This document shows, piece after piece, positions 18,280 to 26,558 of a stretch of 64,000 nucleotides of DNA. Where the stretch lies: contig JAFTMH010000003.1 of assembly GCA_017452445.1 (NCBI GenBank), forward strand, positions 124,001-188,000. Direction: 5' to 3'. Origin of the DNA: Clostridia bacterium. GTDB taxonomy: Bacteria > Bacillota > Clostridia > Christensenellales > UBA1242. Under the pieces are notes generated by a model that saw only the letters and a program-made list of their open reading frames with translations, did no database searches and was not told the DNA's origin. Every line of letters begins with the position of its first letter. Positions within the stretch are counted from its first letter, which is position 1. Both the position numbers and the translations under genes were made by a program.

Positions 18280-18780
18280 ATGACTAGAAAATTGGGAAAA
18301 GAAGTTGTTTTGAGACTTGCAAGAGATATTAAACCTGTTATTAAAACAAAAGATCCAAACAAAACATTTTTTGCTGGTGGTGGATTGTTTTATGTTGCAC
18401 CAGTAGAAATTTCTGCACATTTGTCAAAAAGAGAAATGACACCAATACTTAAAGTTAGAGGCGAACTTGTAAAGTTGTGCGAAATCACAACAGAACATGC
18501 TACAGTTGGATACAAAGGCAAATTTGCACCAAGCATCGAAGAAACTTTGGAAGAAATCTACAACAAAGCACCACAAACATTGCTTAGCCAAGTTGTAGCA
18601 TATTCTACAACTCAAATCTTCAATGTTGCACACGAAATTGATCCAAACAGACCAGTTGAAATTGGAAAAACAACTTTGTATGGTGTTGCTGTTGGCAAGA
18701 AATTGCCAAAAGCAGTTGAAACACAAGATGTTATCTTCAATGGAGTTGTTTACAAAAACGACAACGGCAGAAGCAAATAA
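18280..18780 (+). CDS. Unrecognised soluble protein between uvrB and uvrA
   Basis: 166-residue protein that I do not recognise. It starts with a basic segment (MTRKLGKEVVLRLARDIKP), then a Gly-rich turn (FFAGGGLFYVAPVEIS) and alternating helix and strand, with no signal peptide, membrane helix or cysteine-cluster motif. A strong AAGGAG lies 11 bases before the ATG, and it has its own consensus promoter and terminator, so it is expressed as a single-gene unit and probably at a high level. It sits between two excision-repair genes, but separate promoters mean a repair role is only a guess by position. Confidence 0.8.
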   Translation: MTRKLGKEVVLRLARDIKPVIKTKDPNKTFFAGGGLFYVAPVEISAHLSKREMTPILKVRGELVKLCEITTEHATVGYKGKFAPSIEETLEEIYNKAPQTLLSQVVAYSTTQIFNVAHEIDPNRPVEIGKTTLYGVAVGKKLPKAVETQDVIFNGVVYKNDNGRSK

Positions 18781-18790
18781 AAATTGAGAA

Positions 18791-18817
18791 AACAACACAT
18801 TTGGTGTTGTTTTTTTG
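18791..18817 (+). terminator. Terminator after the 18280 gene
   Basis: Stem AACAACAC/GTGTTGTT, loop ATTTG, T tract. Confidence 0.9.
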
Positions 18818-18825
18818 TTTATGTA

Positions 18826-18855
18826 TTGTTAGATGTTGGGCAATTGTGTTATAAT
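18826..18855 (+). promoter_or_regulatory. uvrA promoter
   Basis: TTGTTA at 18826-18831, 18-base spacer, TATAAT at 18850-18855. The leader is short (about 16-18 bases) and holds the AAGGAAAG ribosome site. Confidence 0.7.
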
Positions 18856-18877
18856 AAAATTTAGAAAAGGAAAGTTT

Positions 18878-21703
18878 ATGAAAAATTCTATTATTATCAA
18901 AGGTGCAAAAGAAAACAACTTAAAAAATGTAAGTTTGCAAATACCTAGAGATCAATTTGTTGTGTTTACAGGTGTGAGTGGATCGGGAAAATCTTCTCTT
19001 GCTTTTGGCACGATTTTTGCAGAAGGGCAAAGAAGATACATCGAAAGTTTGTCTTCTTATGCCAGACAGTTTTTGGGGCAAACTCAAAAACCTGATGTTG
19101 AAGTGATTGATGGACTTTCGCCAGCAATTTCGATTGACCAAAAAACCACAAACAGAAATCCTAGATCAACTGTTGGCACGGTTACGGAAATTTATGACTA
19201 TTTCCGTTTGCTTTTTGCAAGAGTTGGAACTCCATTTTGTCCACATTGCAACAAAGAAGTTAAACAACAAAGTATTGACCAAATTGTTGATGCAATCAAA
19301 GAAAGGGGAGAAGGCACAAAGTTGACAATTCTTGCCCCTGCAGTAAGAGGACAAAAAGGCAGACACGAAAAACTTTTGGAATCACTCCGCAAAAGTGGAT
19401 TTGTCAGAGTTGAAATCGATGGCAATATCTTTATGCTTGATGAAGAAATCACTCTCGACAAAAACTTGAAACACAACATCAATGTTGTTGTTGACCGTAT
19501 TGTCATTAAAGAGGGCAAAGATTCGAGACTTACAGGAAGCTTGGAAACTGCACTTAAATTGGCAGAAGGGCTTGTGATTGTTGCAACAGATGAAGAAAGA
19601 GAAATGTATTCAACCAATTATGCTTGCCCTGAATGTGGCTGGACATTGGAAGAAATTTCGCCAAGATTGTTTTCGTTTAACGCTCCATATGGTGCATGTC
19701 CACATTGCACGGGTCTTGGTTATACTATGGACATTGATGATGATCTTGTTTTGAAAAACAGTGATCTTTCTATCAATGAAGGGGCATTCAACATTACAGG
19801 TTGGAAAGTTGCTGATGGTGGCATGGCAAAAGCATTTTTTGTTGCGTTGTCAGAAAAGTATGGCATTGATTTGAACAAACCTGTATGCAAACTTTCAAAA
19901 GAAAAAATCAAAATTTTGTTGTATGGCACAGGAGACGAAAAAATTGACATAGAAGTTGTCAACGAAAGTGGCAGAAGACAAATGTCAGTTCCGTTTGAAG
20001 GACTTGTAAACAATCTTAAAAGAAGATACAGAGAAACAAACAGCGAATACATCAAATTTGAAATCGAAAAATTTATGAGAGAGTTACCTTGCAAGGTGTG
20101 TGGTGGCAAAAGACTCAATCAATCGGCCTTGAGTGTAAAAGTTTGCAGAAAGGACATTGATGACTATTGCAGTTTGAGTGTGAAAAACCTTATTCCTGTT
20201 ATGGAAAACCTTTCATTAAACAAAGTGCAAATGCAAATTGCAGAACCTATTTTGAAAGAAATCTTGGCAAGATTGCATTTCTTGCAAGATGTTGGGCTTG
20301 GATATTTGACACTCAACCGTTCGGCAGAGTCATTGTCTGGTGGTGAGGCGCAAAGAATTAGACTTGCCACCCAAATTGGAAGTGGTTTGGTTGGGGTGCT
20401 TTACATTTTGGACGAACCTTCGATTGGGCTTCATCAAAGAGACAACGAAAAATTGCTTGCAAGTTTGAAGCATCTTAAAGACCTTGGCAACACTTTGATT
20501 GTTGTTGAGCATGACGAAGACACAATCCGTGCGGCAGATTATATCGTTGATGTTGGACCTTATGCAGGTGTGCATGGTGGCGAGATTGTCGCATGTGGAA
20601 CTGTTGACCAACTTTTGAAAAACAAAAAGTCAATCACTGCTCAATTTTTGAGGGGTGACGAAAAGATTGAAGTGCCAAAAGAAAGAAGAACTCCAAAGGA
20701 TTTTATCTCGGTTGTTGGTGCAAAACAAAACAACCTGAAAAACATTGATGTTCAAATCCCAACAGGGGTGTTGACCGTTGTGACTGGCGTTTCTGGAAGT
20801 GGAAAGTCAAGTTTGGTGAATGGGGTGCTTTATCCTTATTTGTCAAACAATCTCAACAACAGCAAGTTGGAACTTGGCAAGTTTAAAGAAATCAAAAACA
20901 TTGAAGTTTTGGACAAAGTTATTGCCATTGACCAAGCGCCAATTGGAAGAACTCCACGAAGCAATCCTGCAACATACACAGGGGTGTTTACTGCAATAAG
21001 AGAATTGTTTGCTGCAACACCTGATGCAAAAGCAAGAGGTTACACTGCCGGCAGATTTAGTTTCAATGTCAAAGGTGGAAGATGTGAGACTTGTGAAGGT
21101 GCGGGGGTTAAAGAAATTGAAATGTATTTCTTGCCTGATATCACTGTGCCTTGTGAAGTGTGTAAGGGTAAGAGATATAACAGAGAAACTTTGGAAGTCA
21201 AATACAAAGGCAAAACAATCAGTGATGTTTTGGATATGACTGTTGAAGAAGCATTGGGTTTCTTTGAAAACATACCAAACATCAAACCAAAAATTCAAGC
21301 ACTTTATGATGTCGGTTTGGGTTATATAAAACTTGGTCAACCGGCAACGACACTTTCTGGTGGCGAAGCGCAAAGAGTTAAACTTGCGACCGAACTTTCT
21401 CGAAAAGAAACAGGCAAGACAATGTATATTTTGGACGAGCCGACGACAGGACTTCATATGTATGATGTCAAAAAGTTGATTTCGATTTTGGATAGACTTG
21501 TCGAAAACGGAAATTCTGTGCTTGTTATCGAGCACAACCTTGATGTAATCAAATGTGCAGATCATATTATCGACATTGGTCCTGAAGGTGGAGACGAAGG
21601 TGGCACAATTGTTGCGACCGGCACACCAGAACAAATTGTTGAAGTTGCAGAAAGTTATACAGGCAAATTTTTGAAAAATATTTTTTGGGCGAGTGGAAAC
21701 TAA
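18878..21703 (+). CDS. uvrA: UvrABC system protein A
   Basis: Damage-sensing ATPase of nucleotide excision repair that loads UvrB on DNA. It has two ABC ATPase modules, each with Walker [10 protein letters not shown] and signature LSGGEAQR, and zinc-binding CxxC pairs (CPEC...CPHC in the first half, CETC...CEVC in the second). The length of 941 residues is normal. The ATG at 18878 ([18 protein letters not shown]) is the family start and has AAGGAAAG just upstream; the longer frame from 18833 is rejected. It has its own promoter and terminator. No LexA or other damage-control box is obvious to me upstream of uvrA or uvrB. Confidence 0.98.
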   Translation: MKNSIIIKGAKENNLKNVSLQIPRDQFVVFTGVSGSGKSSLAFGTIFAEGQRRYIESLSSYARQFLGQTQKPDVEVIDGLSPAISIDQKTTNRNPRSTVGTVTEIYDYFRLLFARVGTPFCPHCNKEVKQQSIDQIVDAIKERGEGTKLTILAPAVRGQKGRHEKLLESLRKSGFVRVEIDGNIFMLDEEITLDKNLKHNINVVVDRIVIKEGKDSRLTGSLETALKLAEGLVIVATDEEREMYSTNYACPECGWTLEEISPRLFSFNAPYGACPHCTGLGYTMDIDDDLVLKNSDLSINEGAFNITGWKVADGGMAKAFFVALSEKYGIDLNKPVCKLSKEKIKILLYGTGDEKIDIEVVNESGRRQMSVPFEGLVNNLKRRYRETNSEYIKFEIEKFMRELPCKVCGGKRLNQSALSVKVCRKDIDDYCSLSVKNLIPVMENLSLNKVQMQIAEPILKEILARLHFLQDVGLGYLTLNRSAESLSGGEAQRIRLATQIGSGLVGVLYILDEPSIGLHQRDNEKLLASLKHLKDLGNTLIVVEHDEDTIRAADYIVDVGPYAGVHGGEIVACGTVDQLLKNKKSITAQFLRGDEKIEVPKERRTPKDFISVVGAKQNNLKNIDVQIPTGVLTVVTGVSGSGKSSLVNGVLYPYLSNNLNNSKLELGKFKEIKNIEVLDKVIAIDQAPIGRTPRSNPATYTGVFTAIRELFAATPDAKARGYTAGRFSFNVKGGRCETCEGAGVKEIEMYFLPDITVPCEVCKGKRYNRETLEVKYKGKTISDVLDMTVEEALGFFENIPNIKPKIQALYDVGLGYIKLGQPATTLSGGEAQRVKLATELSRKETGKTMYILDEPTTGLHMYDVKKLISILDRLVENGNSVLVIEHNLDVIKCADHIIDIGPEGGDEGGTIVATGTPEQIVEVAESYTGKFLKNIFWASGN

Positions 21704-21729
21704 AAGAGCATTTTGATATGCTCTTTTTT
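21702..21729 (+). terminator. uvrA terminator
   Basis: Stem AAAAGAGCAT/ATGCTCTTTT, loop TTTGAT or shorter, T tract. Confidence 0.88.
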
Positions 21730-21744
21730 GTTTGGTTTCAAAAA

Positions 21745-21773
21745 TTGACAAATTGTGCAATATTGTGTAAAAT
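21745..21773 (+). promoter_or_regulatory. Promoter of the WalJ-type gene, nearly leaderless
   Basis: Consensus TTGACA at 21745-21750, 17-base spacer, extended TGTG-TAAAAT ending at 21773. The ATG at 21782 is 8 bases beyond the -10, so the message has a 0-2 base leader and no Shine-Dalgarno sequence. Confidence 0.8.
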
Positions 21774-21781
21774 TGTATGGC

Positions 21782-22564
21782 ATGAAAGTAATAAATTTGT
21801 CGTCAGGAAGCGACGGAAATCTTACATACATCGAAACAGAAAATTCACGCATTTTGGTGGATATGGGTATTTCGTGCAAAGATGCAGAAAGCAGACTTTC
21901 GCTTTTGGGTGTTGATGGAAGAAACATTGATGCAATCATCGTAAGTCATGAGCATGTTGACCACATCAAAGGGATTAATGTTTTCAGCAAAAAATATTCG
22001 GTGCCTGTGTATGCGCACAACGAAGTTTGGGCTGGGCTTAATGACAAGCTTGACAAAGTGAAAGAAGAAAATAAGAAAATTTTTGTTGATTCGTTTGGCA
22101 TCAAAGATTTACTTATCAATCCTGTAGAAGTGCCACACGATGTGAAATGTTTTGGATATAGTTTTGTTGAAAACGACAAAAAAATCAGCATTTTGACCGA
22201 TTTGGGGCACACAAACGACAAAATTTTTAATGTCGTGAAAGGCAGTTCGCTTATTTATCTTGAAGCGAATCACGATTTGAGTATGCTTCGCTCTTGTGAA
22301 AAATATCCACTCACTTTGAAGATGCGTATTGCAGGGCCAAATGGGCACTTGTCAAACGAAGCATCTGCACAGTTTATTGAAAAGTTGGTGCAAACAGGCA
22401 CAAAACAAATTGTGCTTTCGCACTTGAGCAAAGAAAACAATTCGCCATCGTTTGCATACGAATACATAACAAACCAACTTGCACAACACGGGTTGATTGA
22501 AGGAGAAAATTTCAAAATTGATGTTGCGCTCACAAGACCAACAACTTTGTTTAAGTTGAAATAA
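21782..22564 (+). CDS. walJ: YycJ/WalJ-type metallo-beta-lactamase-fold hydrolase
   Basis: 260-residue metal-dependent hydrolase. It has the family's opening (MKVINLSSGSDGNLTYIE), the metal-binding HEHVDH at residues 56-61, a later D-x-G-H segment (LTDLGHT), EANHD and a C-terminal LSHLS. In Firmicutes this family is usually linked to the WalRK cell-wall regulon and is proposed to act on nucleic acid as a DNA exonuclease; here no walRK genes are nearby. The ATG at 21782 is used because the predicted transcript begins within 2 bases of it, which excludes an upstream in-frame start at 21755. It converges with radC copy 2 and they share a terminator. Confidence 0.88.
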   Translation: MKVINLSSGSDGNLTYIETENSRILVDMGISCKDAESRLSLLGVDGRNIDAIIVSHEHVDHIKGINVFSKKYSVPVYAHNEVWAGLNDKLDKVKEENKKIFVDSFGIKDLLINPVEVPHDVKCFGYSFVENDKKISILTDLGHTNDKIFNVVKGSSLIYLEANHDLSMLRSCEKYPLTLKMRIAGPNGHLSNEASAQFIEKLVQTGTKQIVLSHLSKENNSPSFAYEYITNQLAQHGLIEGENFKIDVALTRPTTLFKLK

Positions 22565-22596
22565 AAAAGACCGACAATTTGTCGGTCTTTTTTTTG
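22564..22596. terminator. Bidirectional terminator between walJ and radC copy 2
   Basis: Long perfect stem AAAAAGACCGACAA/TTGTCGGTCTTTTT with T runs on both strands; serves the two convergent genes. Confidence 0.92.
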
Positions 22597-22604
22597 TTGC
22601 TGTT

Positions 22605-23336
22605 TTATTGATTTGCAATGTTTGTGATTTGGTCTGTTGTTGCAAAAATTCTTGCATACGAAGATTGCTTTTCGCTGTAAATGCCATCTTTGCCAACAAT
22701 AAAACTGTCAATAAGTTTGCAATCGAGATTTTTGAGAAGTTGCTCGATATACAAAACGGCATCGTGATCATCTGCAGATGGAAGCGCTTTGCCACCAGGG
22801 TGGTTGTGAGAAACAATCAGGTAGCTTGCTTTTGTTGAAGAGACAAAATCATAAAGTTGATAAGGGCTGATGCCAACTTCTCTAACAAGATTGAGGTCAA
22901 ATCGGCGTTTGCCAATCAGTGCAAGATTGTGGTTGAATGCAAAAATAAACAAATTTTCGCTTGTTTGAAAGCGTAGCATGTCTTCCAAAATGTCCAAAAA
23001 TTCGCCACTGTTTTTAAGGTTTGTTTTTGATGAGAGTTTTGAAGATGAATATAAATAAATCATTTCGGCAAACATTTTGATTTTTTGCGCACTTTGTTTG
23101 CTTATACCTTTGACAGAACAAAGTTCTGCAACTGAAGCGTCAACGATGTTTGCAAAGTTTTCAAATTTGTCAAGAAGTCGATGTGCAAGAGGATTTACAT
23201 CTCCACGAGGAAAAATGTAGGTAAGAAAAAACTCTACCGATTGAATGCTGCTTACATTGTCAATGCCAGCATTTGTCACAAGGTCTGTGAGGCGTTGTCT
23301 GTGCCCAGAATGAATGTTTTTGTTTTCTGTTTTCAT
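22605..23336 (-). CDS. RadC/JAMM-domain protein (copy 2)
   Basis: 243-residue RadC-family protein. The JAMM motif is complete (SHNHPGG...PSADD), and a helix-hairpin-helix-like stretch (VKGISKQSAQKI) lies in the N-terminal half. The ATG at 23336 (MKTENKNIHSGHRQRL) matches the start context of copy 1; a longer frame from 23396 would begin inside the promoter and is rejected. The N-terminal GHRQRLTDL segment and the FFLTYIFPRGDVNPLAHRLL region are nearly identical in both copies, so this is a lineage-specific duplication or an old transfer. Function of the family is unsettled. Confidence 0.88.
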   Translation of the reverse strand: MKTENKNIHSGHRQRLTDLVTNAGIDNVSSIQSVEFFLTYIFPRGDVNPLAHRLLDKFENFANIVDASVAELCSVKGISKQSAQKIKMFAEMIYLYSSSKLSSKTNLKNSGEFLDILEDMLRFQTSENLFIFAFNHNLALIGKRRFDLNLVREVGISPYQLYDFVSSTKASYLIVSHNHPGGKALPSADDHDAVLYIEQLLKNLDCKLIDSFIVGKDGIYSEKQSSYARIFATTDQITNIANQ

Positions 23337-23368
23337 AAAATATCCATTTTTCGTTGTATTTTGACAAC

Positions 23369-23396
23369 ATTTTAACACATTTTTATCACAATTCAA
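23369..23396 (-). promoter_or_regulatory. Promoter of radC copy 2
   Basis: On the minus strand: TTGAAT, 16-base spacer ending in TGT, TAAAAT (23369-23374 on the plus strand). Confidence 0.6.
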
Positions 23397-23431
23397 ACAT
23401 ATATAACAGCAAATCTAAATATGGAGGGATT

Positions 23432-24097
23432 ATGCGAAAGGGTTGGATTGTTGTTTTTTTAATTTTTGCGCTTGTAGGTATGTCGGCTTGTGGGGCAGAA
23501 ACAACCAAACTTGTCAAAAAAAATATGGCAGAAGTGACAAGTGTGTATTATTATGGCGAAAGTGAGGATTGTTATGCAACTTTGTCGGTTGGAGAAAGAG
23601 AAGAAGAATATTTGCTTGATGGTAGTTGTGGGCAGTTGACTGAGTTTGCATTGTTGGTGTTGGCTTTTCACAACACAGTGCAACAAAACGCAATCAAGGC
23701 AAATGTGCTGATTGATAATGTTGGTGTTGAGGTTGAGTTGGAGCTTAACGCAAACAATGGAAAGTTTATGTGTGATTTGGAAAGAAAATTGACTGGTGAA
23801 GAAGTTGTTGAAATTGAGTTTGATGAAAAGCGCTTTGCGCTTGATGCAATTTCAAACGATTTTTCGATTGATAGTGATAGGGCAATCGAAATTGCTTGCC
23901 AAGAGTTTGAAGGTTTGATTCAATCAATCACCAAATCAAACAAATTGTTTGGGGAAGGTTATTTGCGAATTTTAGACAAAAAGGCAAACAACTTTGATGG
24001 GGTGTTTTGGTGTTTTACATTGCTCGATCGAAGTGGCAACAGTTGGTCGGTGATTATATCGACGGAAGATGGCTCGATTTTGGCAAAATCAATCTAA
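23432..24097 (+). CDS. Small lipoprotein of unknown function
   Basis: 221-residue predicted lipoprotein. The start at 23432 has GGAGGGA 3-9 bases upstream and gives a classic signal: basic MRKGW, hydrophobic VVFLIFALVG, then lipobox MSAC with Cys about 20. The mature part is acidic, with two beta-rich halves separated by a segment RAIEIACQEFEGLI that resembles PepSY-type helices, and it ends SWSVIISTEDGSILAKSI, again PepSY-like. The PepSY comparison is tentative. Not in a clear operon; radC copy 2 is divergent and hflX follows from its own promoter. Confidence 0.78.
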   Translation: MRKGWIVVFLIFALVGMSACGAETTKLVKKNMAEVTSVYYYGESEDCYATLSVGEREEEYLLDGSCGQLTEFALLVLAFHNTVQQNAIKANVLIDNVGVEVELELNANNGKFMCDLERKLTGEEVVEIEFDEKRFALDAISNDFSIDSDRAIEIACQEFEGLIQSITKSNKLFGEGYLRILDKKANNFDGVFWCFTLLDRSGNSWSVIISTEDGSILAKSI

Positions 24098-24101
24098 TGA
24101 C

Positions 24102-24127
24102 AAAATGTTGTTTTTTGAAAACATTTT
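24102..24127 (+). terminator. Weak terminator overlapping the hflX promoter
   Basis: AT-rich stem AAAATGTT/AACATTTT with a 10-base loop and a T5 end. It overlaps the -35 to -10 spacer of hflX, so read-through and initiation may interfere. Confidence 0.4.
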
Positions 24128-24136
24128 TGCTATAAT
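24108..24136 (+). promoter_or_regulatory. hflX promoter giving a leaderless message
   Basis: TTGTTT at 24108-24113, 17-base spacer with TGC extension, TATAAT at 24131-24136. The ATG begins 6 bases after the -10, the usual start-site distance. There is no Shine-Dalgarno sequence. Confidence 0.75.
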
Positions 24137-24142
24137 ACAATT

Positions 24143-25225
24143 ATGGGAAAGATGATTCAAGTTAAAGAAGAACAAAAAGAAAGGGTAGTGATTTTCTGCC
24201 CTATAGAAAATGACAAAGAAAAAGCATATCAGTTTGCAGAAATTAGCAGACTGTGTTTTTCTGCTGATATGGAAGTTGTCAAGATCTTTTCACAAAGCAT
24301 TGACGCTTTCAATCGTCGCACAATTATGGGCGTTGGCAAACTTGCAGAAATTAAAGAATTTTTAAAAGAAAATCCTTGTGATTGTTTGGTGGTTGACTAT
24401 CAACTTACAGGCTCGCAACTTCGCAATTTGTCAGACGAATTGGAAATTAAAGTTTTGGACAGAATTTTGCTTATTATCGACATTTTTGCGCTTAATGCAA
24501 AATCAAGCGAAGGAAAAATTGAAGTTAAACTTGCGCAAGACAGATATCTTTTGACAAGACTTTCTTCAATGCAAGGCAGTCAAGGTCGTTTTGGTGGAAG
24601 TGGTGCCGGTATGAGAGGTCCTGGTGAAACAAAGTTGGAGCTTGACCGTCGTAAACTTGAAAAAGAAATCTTGTTGCTTGAAAAAGAAATTGAAAAGATC
24701 AAAAACAGCAGAAGACAAAACAAAGTGTTAAGAGAAAAAAATGGCATCAAAAATGTCGTTTTGGGTGGTTATACAAATGCTGGGAAAAGTTCGATTTTCA
24801 ATCTTCTTACAAAAGAAAAGATTTATGCTGATGACAAGTTGTTTGCAACACTCGACACAACAAGCAGAAGAATGTATCTCGAAGATGGGCAATTTTGTTT
24901 GTTGATTGACACTGTTGGGTTTATCAGCAAATTGCCACACGAACTTGTTGAAAGTTTTTCGGCAACACTTGAAGAAGTTGCAGGGGCAGATCTTGTTTTG
25001 CATGTTGTTGACATTGCAGATGAGTTTTACAAAAAGAACATTGAAATCACAAACAAAATTTTGGACGATATTGGAGCGACAAAAAACAGAATTGTTATTC
25101 TCAACAAGAGCGATTTGTTGACAAAGCCAATTGAAATTGAAGACAGACAAATTTTGTTTTCTACAAAAAAGAAAGATAATGTTGACAAACTTAAAAGTTT
25201 TATCAAGCAAGCGCTTGATGAATAA
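24143..25225 (+). CDS. hflX: GTPase HflX (ribosome-associated)
   Basis: 360-residue GTPase that acts on ribosomes, splitting stalled or hibernating 70S particles under stress. The N-terminal HflX domain (residues about 15-190) has the conserved glycine-rich loop QGRFGGSGAGMRGPGETKLE followed by a coiled-coil (DRRKLEKEILLLEKEIEKI). The GTPase domain has G1 GGYTNAGKSS (208-217), G2 TLDTT, G3 DTVGF and G4 NKSD. Length is slightly short because the C-terminal extension is missing. The promoter places the +1 on or beside this ATG, so translation is probably leaderless. Confidence 0.97.
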   Translation: MGKMIQVKEEQKERVVIFCPIENDKEKAYQFAEISRLCFSADMEVVKIFSQSIDAFNRRTIMGVGKLAEIKEFLKENPCDCLVVDYQLTGSQLRNLSDELEIKVLDRILLIIDIFALNAKSSEGKIEVKLAQDRYLLTRLSSMQGSQGRFGGSGAGMRGPGETKLELDRRKLEKEILLLEKEIEKIKNSRRQNKVLREKNGIKNVVLGGYTNAGKSSIFNLLTKEKIYADDKLFATLDTTSRRMYLEDGQFCLLIDTVGFISKLPHELVESFSATLEEVAGADLVLHVVDIADEFYKKNIEITNKILDDIGATKNRIVILNKSDLLTKPIEIEDRQILFSTKKKDNVDKLKSFIKQALDE

Positions 25226-25256
25226 AAAAAGAAACCTAATCAGGTTTCTTTTTTAT
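25226..25256. terminator. Bidirectional terminator between hflX and the DUF1858 gene
   Basis: Stem AAAAAGAAACCT/AGGTTTCTTTTT, loop AATC; T runs on both strands. Confidence 0.9.
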
Positions 25257-25456
25257 TTGTTGTTTTCGTTGAGTTTTTTAAGCAAAAAGTCGAGTTCGAT
25301 TCCGTGAACTGCTGCTGCTTGTTCGATTGTTTCCATTTGGCTTACTGGGCAAGAGAAACAGTGCATGCCAAATCCCATAAACACATCTGCAAGTTTTTCG
25401 TTTGATTTCATAACTTCGCCAATTGTCATATTTTTTGTGATTTCTTTCTTTTTCAT
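25253..25456 (-). CDS. DUF1858 disulfide-domain protein
   Basis: 67-residue protein made of one DUF1858 domain: TIGEVMKSNEKLADVF, then GFGMHCFSCPVS with Cys33 and Cys36, and QAAAVHGIELDFLLKKLN. Members occur in anaerobes alone or next to hybrid-cluster and redox proteins; a redox or metal role is likely but not shown here. AGGAGATG lies 7 bases before the ATG, and a consensus promoter is upstream. It is a single-gene unit converging on hflX. Confidence 0.92.
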   Translation of the reverse strand: MKKKEITKNMTIGEVMKSNEKLADVFMGFGMHCFSCPVSQMETIEQAAAVHGIELDFLLKKLNENNK

Positions 25457-25486
25457 AAAAACATCTCCTAAAAAATTTTCGGTTTT

Positions 25487-25515
25487 ATTCTAGCACAGCA
25501 AGGTGTGGTTGTCAA
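25487..25515 (-). promoter_or_regulatory. Promoter of the DUF1858 gene
   Basis: Minus strand TTGACA, 17-base spacer ending in TGC, TAGAAT (25487-25492 on the plus strand). Near-consensus. Confidence 0.85.
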
Positions 25516-25652
25516 ATTTATTTTTTGCATTGCATATCAAAAGAGTGCAAAAATGTGGAAAATTTGCACAAATTTGTTGAAAAAGTGGCAAAAATATAAA
25601 TTGTTTCTATTCTTTCATAAAACAGCATAAGTTGTGATATGGGGGAATGGTT

Positions 25653-26318
25653 GTGAAAAATGTTTCAAAAATTGTTGTAGAACTTGCTACTGGCAAAAAG
25701 ATTGGTTATGTGCTTGATGTTTGCATTGATTGGTCTTTGTGTAAAAGAGTTGGTTGGGTTGTTGTTGATGATGAAAGCGAAAACGAATTTTTTGTTTCGT
25801 GCGAAGATGTGAAAGTTGAAACTCAAAATTTTGTTTTTGTTGAAAAGGTTGAATCTTTGCAATTTGATTTTGACAAATTTGACAATGTGATTGGAAAGAT
25901 TGTTTTTGATGAAAATTTGCAAAATTTGGGCAAAATTGAAACGATTGAATTTGACAATAATAAATGTATAAAGTTTGTTACTGATTGCGCTGAAGTGTTG
26001 TGTAAGCATTTGAAGTTTGTTGGAGAAGATTTTGTTTTTGTTGATTTGCGAAAAAGAAAAAAGATTAAACCTCTTTCAACAATTTCGAAAAAAGAAGAAA
26101 GTGCAATTTTGGTTGTTGCGCAACAAAAACAAGTTGTGTCAGTGCCAGGTGTTGTCAACTTGAGCGAAAACAACTATCTTGGCAAAATTTGTGTCAAAGA
26201 TGTGATTGGATACAACAACGAAAGGGTGGTTTGTTGTGGTCAAAAAATAACAAAAGAAATCTTTGAAAATGTAAAAAAACACAACAAATTAAATCAATTG
26301 TTTTTTTCAATAAAATAA
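25653..26318 (+). CDS. Two-module PRC-barrel-like protein
   Basis: About 221 residues. The first module (SKIVVELATGKKIGYVLDVCIDW...VGWVVVDD...FVSCEDVKV) and the second (DNVIGKIVFDENLQNLGKIETIEFD...VLCKHLKFVGEDFVFVD) both follow the PRC-barrel pattern of short strands around a G-x-V/I turn. A basic linker and a C-terminal Val/Asn-rich segment follow. PRC-barrel proteins of the YlmC/YmxH type are common in Firmicutes; the role is not known here. The GTG at 25653 is preferred because GGGGGA lies 6 bases upstream; the ATG at 25647 sits too close to that site. Unusually rich in Val and Phe. Confidence 0.7.
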   Translation: MKNVSKIVVELATGKKIGYVLDVCIDWSLCKRVGWVVVDDESENEFFVSCEDVKVETQNFVFVEKVESLQFDFDKFDNVIGKIVFDENLQNLGKIETIEFDNNKCIKFVTDCAEVLCKHLKFVGEDFVFVDLRKRKKIKPLSTISKKEESAILVVAQQKQVVSVPGVVNLSENNYLGKICVKDVIGYNNERVVCCGQKITKEIFENVKKHNKLNQLFFSIK

Positions 26319-26338
26319 AAATAAATTAAATAAAAATT

Positions 26339-26380
26339 GCAAAAAATCGGCAAAAATATTATTTTTTGCTGTTTTTTTAT
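26339..26380 (+). terminator. Terminator after the PRC-barrel gene
   Basis: Stem GCAAAAAAT/ATTTTTTGC with a 13-base loop, then TGTTTTTTT. The rest of 26381-26510 is extremely AT-rich and shows no gene. Confidence 0.55.
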
Positions 26381-26510
26381 TATTTGTCATATATTTACGG
26401 CAGTGTAGAAGTGCAATTAAATTTTATTTATTATTATTTTTTTATTTTTATTTAAATTTTTTTGATTGGATTTTTTAATATTATAAATATAATATTTCTC
26501 GCAAATTTAT

Positions 26511-26540
26511 TTGTATTTTTAGTTTGATTTGTAGTATCAT
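26511..26540 (+). promoter_or_regulatory. Promoter of the VirB4-like ATPase operon
   Basis: TTGTAT at 26511-26516, 18-base spacer, TATCAT at 26535-26540. The very AT-rich sequence upstream could act as an UP element. Confidence 0.55.
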
Positions 26541-26558
26541 AAATGCAAGAGGGAAAGT

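Noticed and set aside
20843..21760. Long open frame (305 codons) antisense to uvrA
   Set aside because: It lies wholly opposite uvrA, whose protein motifs are complete, and shows no ribosome site or family features. It is a by-product of codon use.
26381..26510. Extremely AT-rich stretch as a replication origin
   Set aside because: No DnaA boxes, dnaA, dnaN or iterons nearby; more simply explained as an UP element and terminator region.
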